Shown: piece by piece, positions 1 through 5,518 of the stretch
Layout: every line of letters starts with the position of its first letter
Numbering within the stretch: position 1 is the stretch's first letter
Assembly (NCBI GenBank): GCA_022574115.1
Contig: JACZSS010000033.1
Span: forward strand, 1-10,864
Source: Candidatus Heimdallarchaeota archaeon
GTDB taxonomy: Archaea > Asgardarchaeota > Heimdallarchaeia > Heimdallarchaeales > Kariarchaeaceae
Length of the DNA stretch: 10,864 nt
Direction: 5' to 3'
The notes under the pieces: generated by a model
Seen by the model: only the letters and a program-made list of their open reading frames with translations
Told to the model about the DNA's origin: nothing
Databases searched by the model: none
Made by a program: the position numbers and the translations under genes

Positions 1-624
1 GTTAGCGAGGCGACGCTAGACGATTACTTTGAGTTAGATCCGTCTACACGTCAAGTTGAGGCGATAAAAACCATCTATATTGTAACTGATGGAAGTCTTG
101 ATCTAACCAACAGAAAATCTCAAAGCCAAAAGTGTCAATATTGTAATCAGCTTTTCACTAAAAGGGGGATAAAGAGACACACTGCCAAATGTGAAGTATA
201 CATCGAATTTCTAGCTGAAAGAGAAAAGAATTCTGGTTTTAGAGTTCGATTGTACGTCTGGACTACTGATTGTTGGTTTTGTAGTAAACAAACCCCGGTT
301 TGTAATATGCAAATGGAATTTTTCTCACCGGTGGTCGTAAAACCTATTTCAGGAAACGATAACTGGCAATATTTTAAAAATTTGCAGCCTGAATATGACT
401 CCATAATTGAGGAAAATCACATATATTTACACGATCAGAAAATTCTTTGTAGTAACTGCGACCAGATTCAGGAATCGTCGATGCTGGTGGAAGAATTAAA
501 AGGGAAAGAAAGGGCTTGGAAGGACGTTCATTCTTCCCTAGAGATCGCACTCGATAAGTGCAAACACAGTCAATTACCCCCAGTATGCATTTCGTGTTTA
601 TATCAAGATTTTACGATTGAGTAA
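1..624 (+). CDS. Cysteine-rich zinc-finger protein, C-terminal part (5' end outside window)
   Basis: The frame is open from base 1 to a TAA at 622-624, giving 207 residues with no obvious start, so the gene enters from the left. I do not recognise a named family. Around residues 52-71 there is a C2HC finger (C-x2-C-x11-H-x3-C, starting KCQYCNQLF and ending RHTAKC). Further Cys pairs follow: CWFC near residue 91 with another Cys shortly after, CSNC near 150, and a Cys then CISC near the C-terminus. CWFC and CSNC are spaced as the two knuckles of a zinc ribbon would be. There is no signal peptide or membrane segment in the visible part, so a cytoplasmic nucleic-acid or protein-binding role is the natural guess, but this is inference. 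The acidic/polar linker before the last Cys pair is probably helical. The frame is confident; the function is unknown. Confidence 0.7.
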   Translation, partial: VSEATLDDYFELDPSTRQVEAIKTIYIVTDGSLDLTNRKSQSQKCQYCNQLFTKRGIKRHTAKCEVYIEFLAEREKNSGFRVRLYVWTTDCWFCSKQTPVCNMQMEFFSPVVVKPISGNDNWQYFKNLQPEYDSIIEENHIYLHDQKILCSNCDQIQESSMLVEELKGKERAWKDVHSSLEIALDKCKHSQLPPVCISCLYQDFTIE

Positions 625-678
625 AAATTTTCACAAAAATCACTCGTTGAGAATTCCTTAAACTCGACGTGGTCTCAA

Positions 679-688
679 TTTTTTTTTT
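679..688 (+). terminator. T-run terminator after the zinc-finger gene
   Basis: Ten consecutive T residues lie 55 bases downstream of the stop codon at 624. Archaeal RNA polymerase terminates on U-rich stretches without needing a hairpin, so this run is a good candidate 3' end for the upstream transcript. Confidence 0.55.
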
Positions 689-808
689 CGAAGCGTTTAG
701 CGGGGTTTTCTCAGGGTCAGTATGGGTCGTGGAAGAATGATCAAAAATAGGTGGATTGTTTACTCCGAATATGATAGTAAAACTTTCCATACGAACCTCA
801 ACTATAAA

Positions 809-838
809 TGATTAACTGGGGAGACGCCTAGTTGGTTA
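809..838. repeat. 12-bp imperfect hairpin
   Basis: Bases 809-820 pair with 827-838 around a 6-base loop (GAGACG). The core AACTGGG/CCTAGTT is seven pairs. Four of the twelve pairs are G:U if transcribed rightward. It begins at the stop codon of the doubtful ORF 722-811. It could be a small RNA, a transcript end, or chance. Confidence 0.4.
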
Positions 839-887
839 ACAAAACGAGCGATAAAGAATTCCATGTTCGTTAAATAAATGATTACAG

Positions 888-906
888 TTACTTAGTTTGT
901 AAGTAA
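888..906. repeat. Perfect 7-bp inverted repeat (TTACTTA-GTTTG-TAAGTAA)
   Basis: Two exact 7-base arms are separated by 5 bases, about 100 bases before the small membrane-protein gene. The form suits a dimeric regulator's operator, but the site is far upstream of the probable TATA box and AT-rich DNA gives such palindromes by chance. Confidence 0.3.
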
Positions 907-974
907 GATAATGTGACATCAAAGATGCAAAGATCAAGTTATTGACAATATTAACTTTTCTGATCGTACCCAGA

Positions 975-980
975 TTATAC
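975..980 (+). promoter_or_regulatory. TATA-like box for the 1005 gene
   Basis: TTATAC lies 25-30 bases before the ATG at 1005, the distance expected if transcription starts at or next to the start codon. There is no Shine-Dalgarno sequence between them, which also fits a leaderless mRNA. Confidence 0.4.
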
Positions 981-1004
981 GGATACACAGTTAGTTGACA
1001 CACA

Positions 1005-1175
1005 ATGGAAAGCACCAATCACCAAGCATATTCTCAGGCCGGAACTGGAGAGAGAAAGGATGGAGATAGTGCAACTGCTCCACCTACATTGCGAGTTCCT
1101 TTCACTAGTCTTTTTGCCTTTATAGCCTCCTTATTTGTCGCAGCCGGTATTCTCAAAAGAAAATTTGAAATTTAA
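1005..1175 (+). CDS. Small tail-anchored membrane protein, possibly Sec61beta-like
   Basis: This is a 56-residue protein. The ATG follows an in-frame TGA at 996-998, so no longer form exists. Residues 1-31 are polar and probably disordered, with a SQAGTG motif at 10-15 and Pro-Pro at 26-27. Residues 32-50 form one hydrophobic helix, followed by a short tail, KRKFEI. Size, disordered N-terminus and single C-terminal helix match Sec61beta, the small subunit of the archaeal/eukaryal translocon. SAGTG followed about 15 residues later by a membrane helix containing FIAS resembles eukaryotic Sec61beta as I remember it. Against this, the Arg-Tyr/Asp-Glu stretch usual between them is missing, and the basic tail would favour a cytoplasmic C-terminus, opposite to Sec61beta. 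I am fairly sure it is a gene; the family call is tentative. Confidence 0.55.
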   Translation: MESTNHQAYSQAGTGERKDGDSATAPPTLRVPFTSLFAFIASLFVAAGILKRKFEI

Positions 1176-1302
1176 GCAAAACATCAACCAGATTGATCTA
1201 TAGGATCCATCTCCTCTTTCCACTTTACAAAATTTTTATAAGAAATAATCCAGTTTATCAATTCCTTTAGATTCAACCAATTAGATTTATTTGGAATCTG
1301 AC
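1176..1302. promoter_or_regulatory. Upstream region of rtcA with TATA-like box at 1233-1241
   Basis: TTTTTATAA at 1233-1241 is the best TATA match in this gap. It would place a start site near 1262-1266 and leave a leader of about 40 bases before the ATG at 1303. No Shine-Dalgarno sequence is visible in that leader. The earlier in-frame TTG at 1291 would be a shorter-leader alternative. Confidence 0.4.
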
Positions 1303-2319
1303 ATGTTCTATATTGATGGTGGAGTTGGAGGGGGATCCGTCCTACGTGTAGGTGTTCCATTAGCCCTAGCGCTTAATAAATCAATCAACGTAATTAATGT
1401 GCGTCGCAAAAGAAAAAGGCGAGGCTTACGAACTCAGCACTTGACGGGATTGCAACTACTGTGTCAACTAACTGGATCATATTTAGAGGGAGGAGCAATT
1501 GGATCAAGTGAAATCACCGTCCGGCCCAATTTTACATTTGTCAGTCCTAACAAACATCCAATGATACAACTTCCGACGTCGGCTGCTGTTTCTTTAATTA
1601 TACAAACGTTGTCGAATTATGTATTCGCGTCACGAAAACCAATCGGATTTGATTTTATAGGAGGTGGAACGCATGTATCATTTTCACCAAATTTTGACGT
1701 ACTGCTACATGCCAATAAACCATTGTTTGAAATGTTTGGTCTACGATTACATATTCAACTTATGAAACCAGGGTTCTACCCCATTGGCGGGGGAATGGGC
1801 CGAATTTATATGGAGCCAGTTCCATTTTCTAAAATTGAACTGCAAGGTGGTAAGGTCGAAGAAATCTTTGTAATAAGTAACGGTTCAAGTGATTTAAGAC
1901 GAGATACCATTGCCGAGAAACATGTGGCAGGTTTTAAGTCAGTCTTTCCAGAGGCTAGATCATCTGTAGGCTACGCAGATGCAGAAAGTTCTGGATCTTC
2001 ATGCTCGGCTATAATTAAATTTGACTCAGGTGCAATAAAGAGTGTTGCCCGAATGGGTGGATCCGGTTTAGATCCAGTTGACGTTGGACGAAGAACCGCT
2101 CAAGCAGCGCAGAAAGAAATTAAGAGCCCTGCGGCACTCGATGAGCAGTTATCTGATCAGTTGATTCTCCCGTTAGCGTATTCCCCGTCAGGGTCAACCT
2201 ACACTTTTGAAAAAATTTATCCGCACATTGAGGCGAATCTAGATGTCGTTAACCAAATTCTTGGGGATGTAATAAAGTTAGAGCAGAACGATGGCTATTA
2301 TAGCTTATTCAAAATATAA
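1303..2319 (+). CDS. rtcA: RNA 3'-terminal phosphate cyclase (RtcA family)
   Basis: RtcA converts RNA 3'-phosphate ends to 2',3'-cyclic phosphates through an enzyme-AMP intermediate. The product is 338 residues from ATG, the usual length. Family signatures run in order: an N-terminal IDGG...GGGSVLR loop; the GLRTQHLTG motif near 43-51; EGG..IGS near 64-70; PGFYPIGGG in the middle; and DQLILPLAY before the C-terminal His. His308, in YPHIEANL, aligns with the nucleotidylated His309 of E. coli RtcA, so this is not a catalytically dead Rcl1-type paralogue. The ATG at 1303 was preferred to TTG 1291 because family members begin just before the IDG strand. Oddly, the Gly-rich loop is two residues shorter than the usual DGxxGEGGGQ, and the conserved Glu in it is absent. 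The gene converges on the ligase with two bases between stop codons. Confidence 0.88.
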   Translation: MFYIDGGVGGGSVLRVGVPLALALNKSINVINVRRKRKRRGLRTQHLTGLQLLCQLTGSYLEGGAIGSSEITVRPNFTFVSPNKHPMIQLPTSAAVSLIIQTLSNYVFASRKPIGFDFIGGGTHVSFSPNFDVLLHANKPLFEMFGLRLHIQLMKPGFYPIGGGMGRIYMEPVPFSKIELQGGKVEEIFVISNGSSDLRRDTIAEKHVAGFKSVFPEARSSVGYADAESSGSSCSAIIKFDSGAIKSVARMGGSGLDPVDVGRRTAQAAQKEIKSPAALDEQLSDQLILPLAYSPSGSTYTFEKIYPHIEANLDVVNQILGDVIKLEQNDGYYSLFKI

Positions 2320-2321
2320 TT

Positions 2322-3161
2322 TTATTGCCTGAAGGCACGACTGTAATTGTCGTATAAATCATAGTAGGTGGAAATCTCATCGACGGGCTTATCTTCTCGG
2401 AGGTACAGAAATCTGGCATTTCTCAGTGAGAATCGTTCATCTCGTTTTACAATTCCCAAGTAATCAATGGTTACCACGATTTGGGGTTCAATTTCAAAAC
2501 CTAATCGTTCGTGGGCACCTGAAAACCTCCCGAGATGTTCAATATCTGCAGAGAGATCTATCAAGCGAGGTTGTTGTGGTATGAGTCCATTAAGAATCAA
2601 TAATTCAGCAATTCTTCCACCCTTTTGGGCATCCAAGTTACGAATCATCCCCATGTGTAAGAAATCTTCATCCCTTTTAATAGCATACCTGAACCCTTGT
2701 ACACGTAAATTTGCTCCCGTTTGGATCGGAATTACCCCAGTAATGACAACATCAAGTGATTCTTTGGGTTTCAGTTTGAACCAATTTGGGCTCCTCTTTC
2801 CTAATTCATATACTCCATTTGGATTTTTTATGATGGCTCCTTCATATTTTGAGTCCAAAAATCTGTTATACACCTGAATGAGTCGTTCTTTGTTCTCAAC
2901 TATCACTGTCTCTACCTCTTGAATTTCAATTCCAGTTTCATTACCCTTCGCTTGAACATTTTGGGCGATACTCTTGCATATCATGGATCGAATTTCTCTT
3001 CGTTTAGAGTATGGTAGATTTACTAATTCCACACCATTAAAATAAAGTACGTCAAAAACCACATATCGTAAGACCCGAGTATTGGAACCTTCTCTTAGTG
3101 CATCATGGAGTTCATATACATTGGCATATCGAGGTCCGGTCACGGTCCATTGTACTCCCAT
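2322..3161 (-). CDS. lig: ATP-dependent DNA ligase, C-terminal part (rest of nucleotidyltransferase domain plus OB domain)
   Basis: This 279-residue frame continues the ligase directly after the in-frame TAA at 3165-3167; its ATG is the second codon after that stop. It carries motif IIIa (YVVFDVLYFNGVEL, with LPYSKRR after it), motif IV (EGAIIK), motif V (WFKLKPK) and the OB fold ending in a motif VI-like SLRNARFLYLREDK, the usual C-terminal signature of archaeal ligases. It lacks motif I, so it cannot self-adenylate alone. No Shine-Dalgarno sequence precedes the ATG, so translation would need readthrough or re-initiation by terminating ribosomes. All motifs are intact, with no further stops or frameshifts, so either the break is recent, it is an assembly error, or this half is made as a separate subunit. 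Its stop lies 2 bases from the convergent rtcA stop. Confidence 0.85.
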   Translation of the reverse strand: MGVQWTVTGPRYANVYELHDALREGSNTRVLRYVVFDVLYFNGVELVNLPYSKRREIRSMICKSIAQNVQAKGNETGIEIQEVETVIVENKERLIQVYNRFLDSKYEGAIIKNPNGVYELGKRSPNWFKLKPKESLDVVITGVIPIQTGANLRVQGFRYAIKRDEDFLHMGMIRNLDAQKGGRIAELLILNGLIPQQPRLIDLSADIEHLGRFSGAHERLGFEIEPQIVVTIDYLGIVKRDERFSLRNARFLYLREDKPVDEISTYYDLYDNYSRAFRQ

Positions 3162-3164
3162 AAT

Positions 3165-3167
3165 TTA
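3165..3167 (-). other. In-frame TAA at the ligase motif III glutamate codon
   Basis: On the minus strand the reading is ATC-TTG-GAT-GGA-TAA-ATT-ATG-GGA. Ligase motif III normally reads LDGE followed by hydrophobic residues, so the TAA replaces the glutamate codon; GAA to TAA is one G-to-T change. The glutamate is a conserved active-site acid in DNA ligases. TAA also ends other genes here (rtcA, menF, this ligase), so wholesale reassignment of TAA is excluded, and it is not a selenocysteine or pyrrolysine codon. Confidence 0.85.
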
Positions 3168-4265
3168 TCCATCCAAGATGATCGAAAATGCAGGAATCAG
3201 ATCTTTAAGATTGGTAATAGAAGGAAATTTGTTCGTATAGTTTTTTCTTCGTCTAGAGTATGCTTGAACACGGTTGCCTAATTTGTGCACCAGTAATCTA
3301 ATTCCATCAAATTTTGCCTCGACAGCAGCAGGAAACTGATATTGTTTTGCCCATTTTGCTGCAAGCATTGGCCTGAAGGATCTAAAGGGAAGGAGTCTTT
3401 CATAATCAACTAAGGATTTGTTATTCTCAACTAAATGGGCTAGATCAACCATAGAATGCATTGATGTCAATCTTTCAATCATTTTCACATCATGCTCAAA
3501 TACATTTGAAAACGCCCTAATCAGACTCGAAGTTCTGGATATCAGATCATGAAATTTTCTGATTTGAGTTGCAAGGAAATAAATCTCAATTTTACCCATC
3601 CGAGATAGTAAATAGCCAATAATGTTCTGCTTGAGCTTATGTTTGGTTTCTGTCTGTAGAGCATCACCTACTTTCAAGAATTCAGCTGCCGTAAGATCGC
3701 CGCGTTCCTTTTCAATAAAGGATGTCACTGCCAGCGCCCACTCTCCATTAAATTCGATTAATCTTCTTTTTTCCACTTCCTCGTGGGATACCAATAGATT
3801 AATTCTCTGGAGCGCCTGTTCGAAACGAACTTTACCAATTCCTATAGATGCATAACTCGATTCCTGTTCCAACAAACTGACCTTTTGTGACAATGATAAC
3901 CCATTTTTCTGGCGAAGAAACCATTCTAAACGGGTATCCGTGTTTTTGAGATAGGGGTATTTTAAACCAAAATATCGCCTGAACACATATGCTTTATTTT
4001 TATATGGAATTAAGACATCACGGCAAATAGAATAATAACTAGCCGATGCTAAATCATTTATGTCTAAGAATTCGTCCTTCTGAAGCGATTTAATGATCAA
4101 AAAGGCAATATGAATTGGGAGCTCAAATTTGTTTGCTATATCGTAGTAATCTTCGTCATCAAATTTGTCAAGGTTATATGTCGACTTAATTTGCTCCTGA
4201 AGAGTTGTCCAACTGCCCTCTCCTTCCTTGGGGGCAAATGGAATTTCATCGGAGGAAATGATCAT
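3165..4265 (-). CDS. lig: ATP-dependent DNA ligase, N-terminal part (DNA-binding domain plus motif I)
   Basis: DNA ligase seals nicks in replication and repair using ATP. This 366-residue part holds an alpha-helical DNA-binding domain (roughly 1-290), recognisable by GDLTAAEF, the KLKQNIIGYLLSRM helix, and the FRSFRPMLA that leads into the catalytic domain. Motif I, EAKFDGIR, has the adenylated Lys at 318, followed by SRRRKNYTNKFPSI and ILDG, where the frame stops. I start it at the ATG at 4265 because AGGAG lies 7 bases before it; a longer frame from 4295 would overlap the ATPase gene. Joined across the TAA the enzyme would be 647 residues, longer than the usual archaeal 550-610, the surplus lying in the first 60-70 residues. 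Alone, this half has the Lys but lacks motifs IIIa-VI. It is the second gene of a pair with the RecA-like ATPase. Confidence 0.87.
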   Translation of the reverse strand: MIISSDEIPFAPKEGEGSWTTLQEQIKSTYNLDKFDDEDYYDIANKFELPIHIAFLIIKSLQKDEFLDINDLASASYYSICRDVLIPYKNKAYVFRRYFGLKYPYLKNTDTRLEWFLRQKNGLSLSQKVSLLEQESSYASIGIGKVRFEQALQRINLLVSHEEVEKRRLIEFNGEWALAVTSFIEKERGDLTAAEFLKVGDALQTETKHKLKQNIIGYLLSRMGKIEIYFLATQIRKFHDLISRTSSLIRAFSNVFEHDVKMIERLTSMHSMVDLAHLVENNKSLVDYERLLPFRSFRPMLAAKWAKQYQFPAAVEAKFDGIRLLVHKLGNRVQAYSRRRKNYTNKFPSITNLKDLIPAFSIILDG

Positions 4266-4272
4266 TGCAGAT

Positions 4273-4277
4273 CTCCT
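4273..4277 (-). promoter_or_regulatory. Shine-Dalgarno AGGAG deciding the ligase start
   Basis: AGGAG overlaps the last two bases of the ATPase stop codon (TAG) and ends 7 bases before the ATG at 4265. This selects 4265 over the in-frame ATG at 4295 and implies translational coupling of the two genes. Confidence 0.7.
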
Positions 4278-5409
4278 AGTTGTCCCAAAAACCATCTGGG
4301 ATATTATGATCTATAGGTTGGACAGGATCTGCCCTTAAGAGGCCCATTTCATTTTCAATTACTTTAATTGGAAAATTCACAGTGGGACAGACTTTAGATC
4401 TAGCAGTAACGAGGTTGACAGATGCTCGATATTCAGAACCCCATTTGGCTGCAAGATCCTTTGATGTCATGGTACGTTCATACAAGTGAATGGAGACTTC
4501 GCTTGAATGAAATAGTGCCTCTCCACCTTGTGGTACTCCACTATCCTTAACCTGACCAATCACAATACACGTAATTCCTTTCTCGTGGTTGTAAGTCTTC
4601 AGAGCATTTAGATTGTCAACCGTATTCAATTTAGACGGATCCAACATATTAATTGAATCTATAATCGTAAGTTTGCACCCGTGAGTTTCAACCGCGAAAC
4701 GATAATCTTTGATAAAATCAGCCCACGACTTTCCCAAGTGATATTGATTCGGAATGATTAAGTAATCATCATCATACTTCTTCCTAAACTGCTTTTCAGT
4801 CAATCCAGAAATATTTTTAGCTACATCTAAGAACCTTGAAAATAGATCATTTCTTCCAGAATCCACCTCGTCATAGAATCCCTCCTCTGCGACGACATAT
4901 GCTGTCTTGATGCCAGACATCACAGCTTTGACAATCATTTCAAGAGCTGATCGAGTTTTCCCAGAATACGCGGGACCTGTTAGAGTTATTGTACATCCGC
5001 TTGGTATTCCACTGAGCAGAGAACCGGTGTCATCCAAAAACAGTTTGGAAAATAAAGGATGTAGATCTATCCCTTTTTGTTTTACACTACCGCGCTCAAG
5101 GGTTTTGGGGAGAATAATGTCATGAGGAACTGCTTCAGGCTCAATTTCTCCCTGTACTTCTTGAAAAGGTTGTGATGAACCCCATTGCTGAGGAAGTGCA
5201 CCAAAATTCATCATTGATTGAAATGATTGCATCATCTGACTCAACATTTGAACTTGATCAGCGCCTTGCGGAACCCCACCCTGAGGGGCTTCTTGAGGCT
5301 GGAGTTGCATTGGCTCGCCCATATCTGGAGGAAAAACTCCTGTCATATCTGTCGTTTTATCGGGTTTCGGCTCGTCCCGAAAACTCGCCTTTTTCTTCTT
5401 CTTCACCAT
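4276..5409 (-). CDS. RecA/KaiC-superfamily ATPase (RadA/Sms-like)
   Basis: This is a 377-residue protein. Residues 1-18 are strongly basic (VKKKKK) and about 20-95 are low-complexity, rich in Pro, Gln and Met (QMLSQMMQSFQSMM), probably disordered. From about 113 a single RecA core follows: LLSGIPSGCTITLTGPAYSGKT with Walker A at 145-152, YVVAEEG at 171-177 (the usual glutamate-containing strand), Walker B LTIID at 247-251, IGQVKDSG near 284-291, and a TARSKV segment where RadA/Sms and KaiC relatives carry a conserved basic loop. There is no N-terminal HhH domain as in true archaeal RadA recombinase and no Lon-like domain as in bacterial Sms, so this is a separate single-domain branch. The downstream coupled ligase suggests a role in DNA repair or recombination; this is inference. 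The start has a TATA-like box at the leaderless distance. Confidence 0.8.
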   Translation of the reverse strand: MVKKKKKASFRDEPKPDKTTDMTGVFPPDMGEPMQLQPQEAPQGGVPQGADQVQMLSQMMQSFQSMMNFGALPQQWGSSQPFQEVQGEIEPEAVPHDIILPKTLERGSVKQKGIDLHPLFSKLFLDDTGSLLSGIPSGCTITLTGPAYSGKTRSALEMIVKAVMSGIKTAYVVAEEGFYDEVDSGRNDLFSRFLDVAKNISGLTEKQFRKKYDDDYLIIPNQYHLGKSWADFIKDYRFAVETHGCKLTIIDSINMLDPSKLNTVDNLNALKTYNHEKGITCIVIGQVKDSGVPQGGEALFHSSEVSIHLYERTMTSKDLAAKWGSEYRASVNLVTARSKVCPTVNFPIKVIENEMGLLRADPVQPIDHNIPDGFWDN

Positions 5410-5434
5410 TTTGGATGATATTGCCTAATCTTGC

Positions 5435-5443
5435 AATTATAAA
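5435..5443 (-). promoter_or_regulatory. TATA box for the ATPase-ligase operon
   Basis: TTTATAATT reads on the minus strand 26-34 bases before the ATG at 5409, and no Shine-Dalgarno sequence intervenes. This fits a leaderless transcript starting at or a few bases before the ATG, and separates this operon from the upstream men genes. Confidence 0.55.
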
Positions 5444-5502
5444 TAATTTATGACTACAGGATTACCAGAACGAGAAGAATTAATTAAGTCAAATCATCGT
5501 AG

Positions 5503-5518
5503 ATAACTCATAAGTTAT
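5503..5518. repeat. 6-bp hairpin across the menD stop codon
   Basis: ATAACT (5503-5508) and AGTTAT (5513-5518) pair around a 4-base loop that overlaps the menD TGA at 5508-5510. It may mark the 3' end of the men transcript, but no T-run follows on the minus strand, so the role is uncertain. Confidence 0.25.

Larger units (their letters stand above)
625..1004. other. 380-base intergenic region, mostly non-coding
   Basis: No convincing protein gene lies here. It holds the T-run at 679-688, a small ORF at 722-811 (29 codons, starting MGRGRMIKNRW) with no SD or TATA-like sequence before it, a 12-bp hairpin at 809-838, a 7-bp interrupted palindrome at 888-906, and a TATA-like box just before the 1005 gene. 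A tRNA-like stretch around 818-840 was examined and does not fold as a tRNA. The length and structure leave room for a non-coding RNA, but nothing identifies one. Confidence 0.5.

Noticed and set aside
722..811. 29-codon ORF beginning MGRGRMIKNRW
   Set aside because: There is no Shine-Dalgarno or TATA-like signal at the right distance, and it is too short to judge; kept only as an observation, not annotated as a gene.
818..880. tRNA-like stretch: a D-loop-like AGTTGGTTA and a later TTCG
   Set aside because: The D-stem has no complementary partner (GCCT against ACAA), position 8 is not T, and no acceptor or T-stem can be formed. The same bases form the 809-838 hairpin better.
880..965. Possible C/D box small RNA (TGATTA and CTGA elements)
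   Set aside because: The C box does not match RUGAUGA, no D'/C' pair lies at the proper spacing, and no terminal stem forms.
836..1018. 60-codon minus-strand ORF in the intergenic region
   Set aside because: It overlaps the start and probable promoter of the 1005 gene, has no start signal and a composition typical of translated AT-rich non-coding DNA.
3165..3167. TAA as a recoded sense codon throughout the genome
   Set aside because: TAA ends rtcA, menF and the ligase itself at sensible positions, so it is still a stop codon here.
4266..4295. Longer ligase start at the ATG at 4295
   Set aside because: It would overlap the ATPase by 20 bases, whereas AGGAG lies at ideal spacing before the ATG at 4265.
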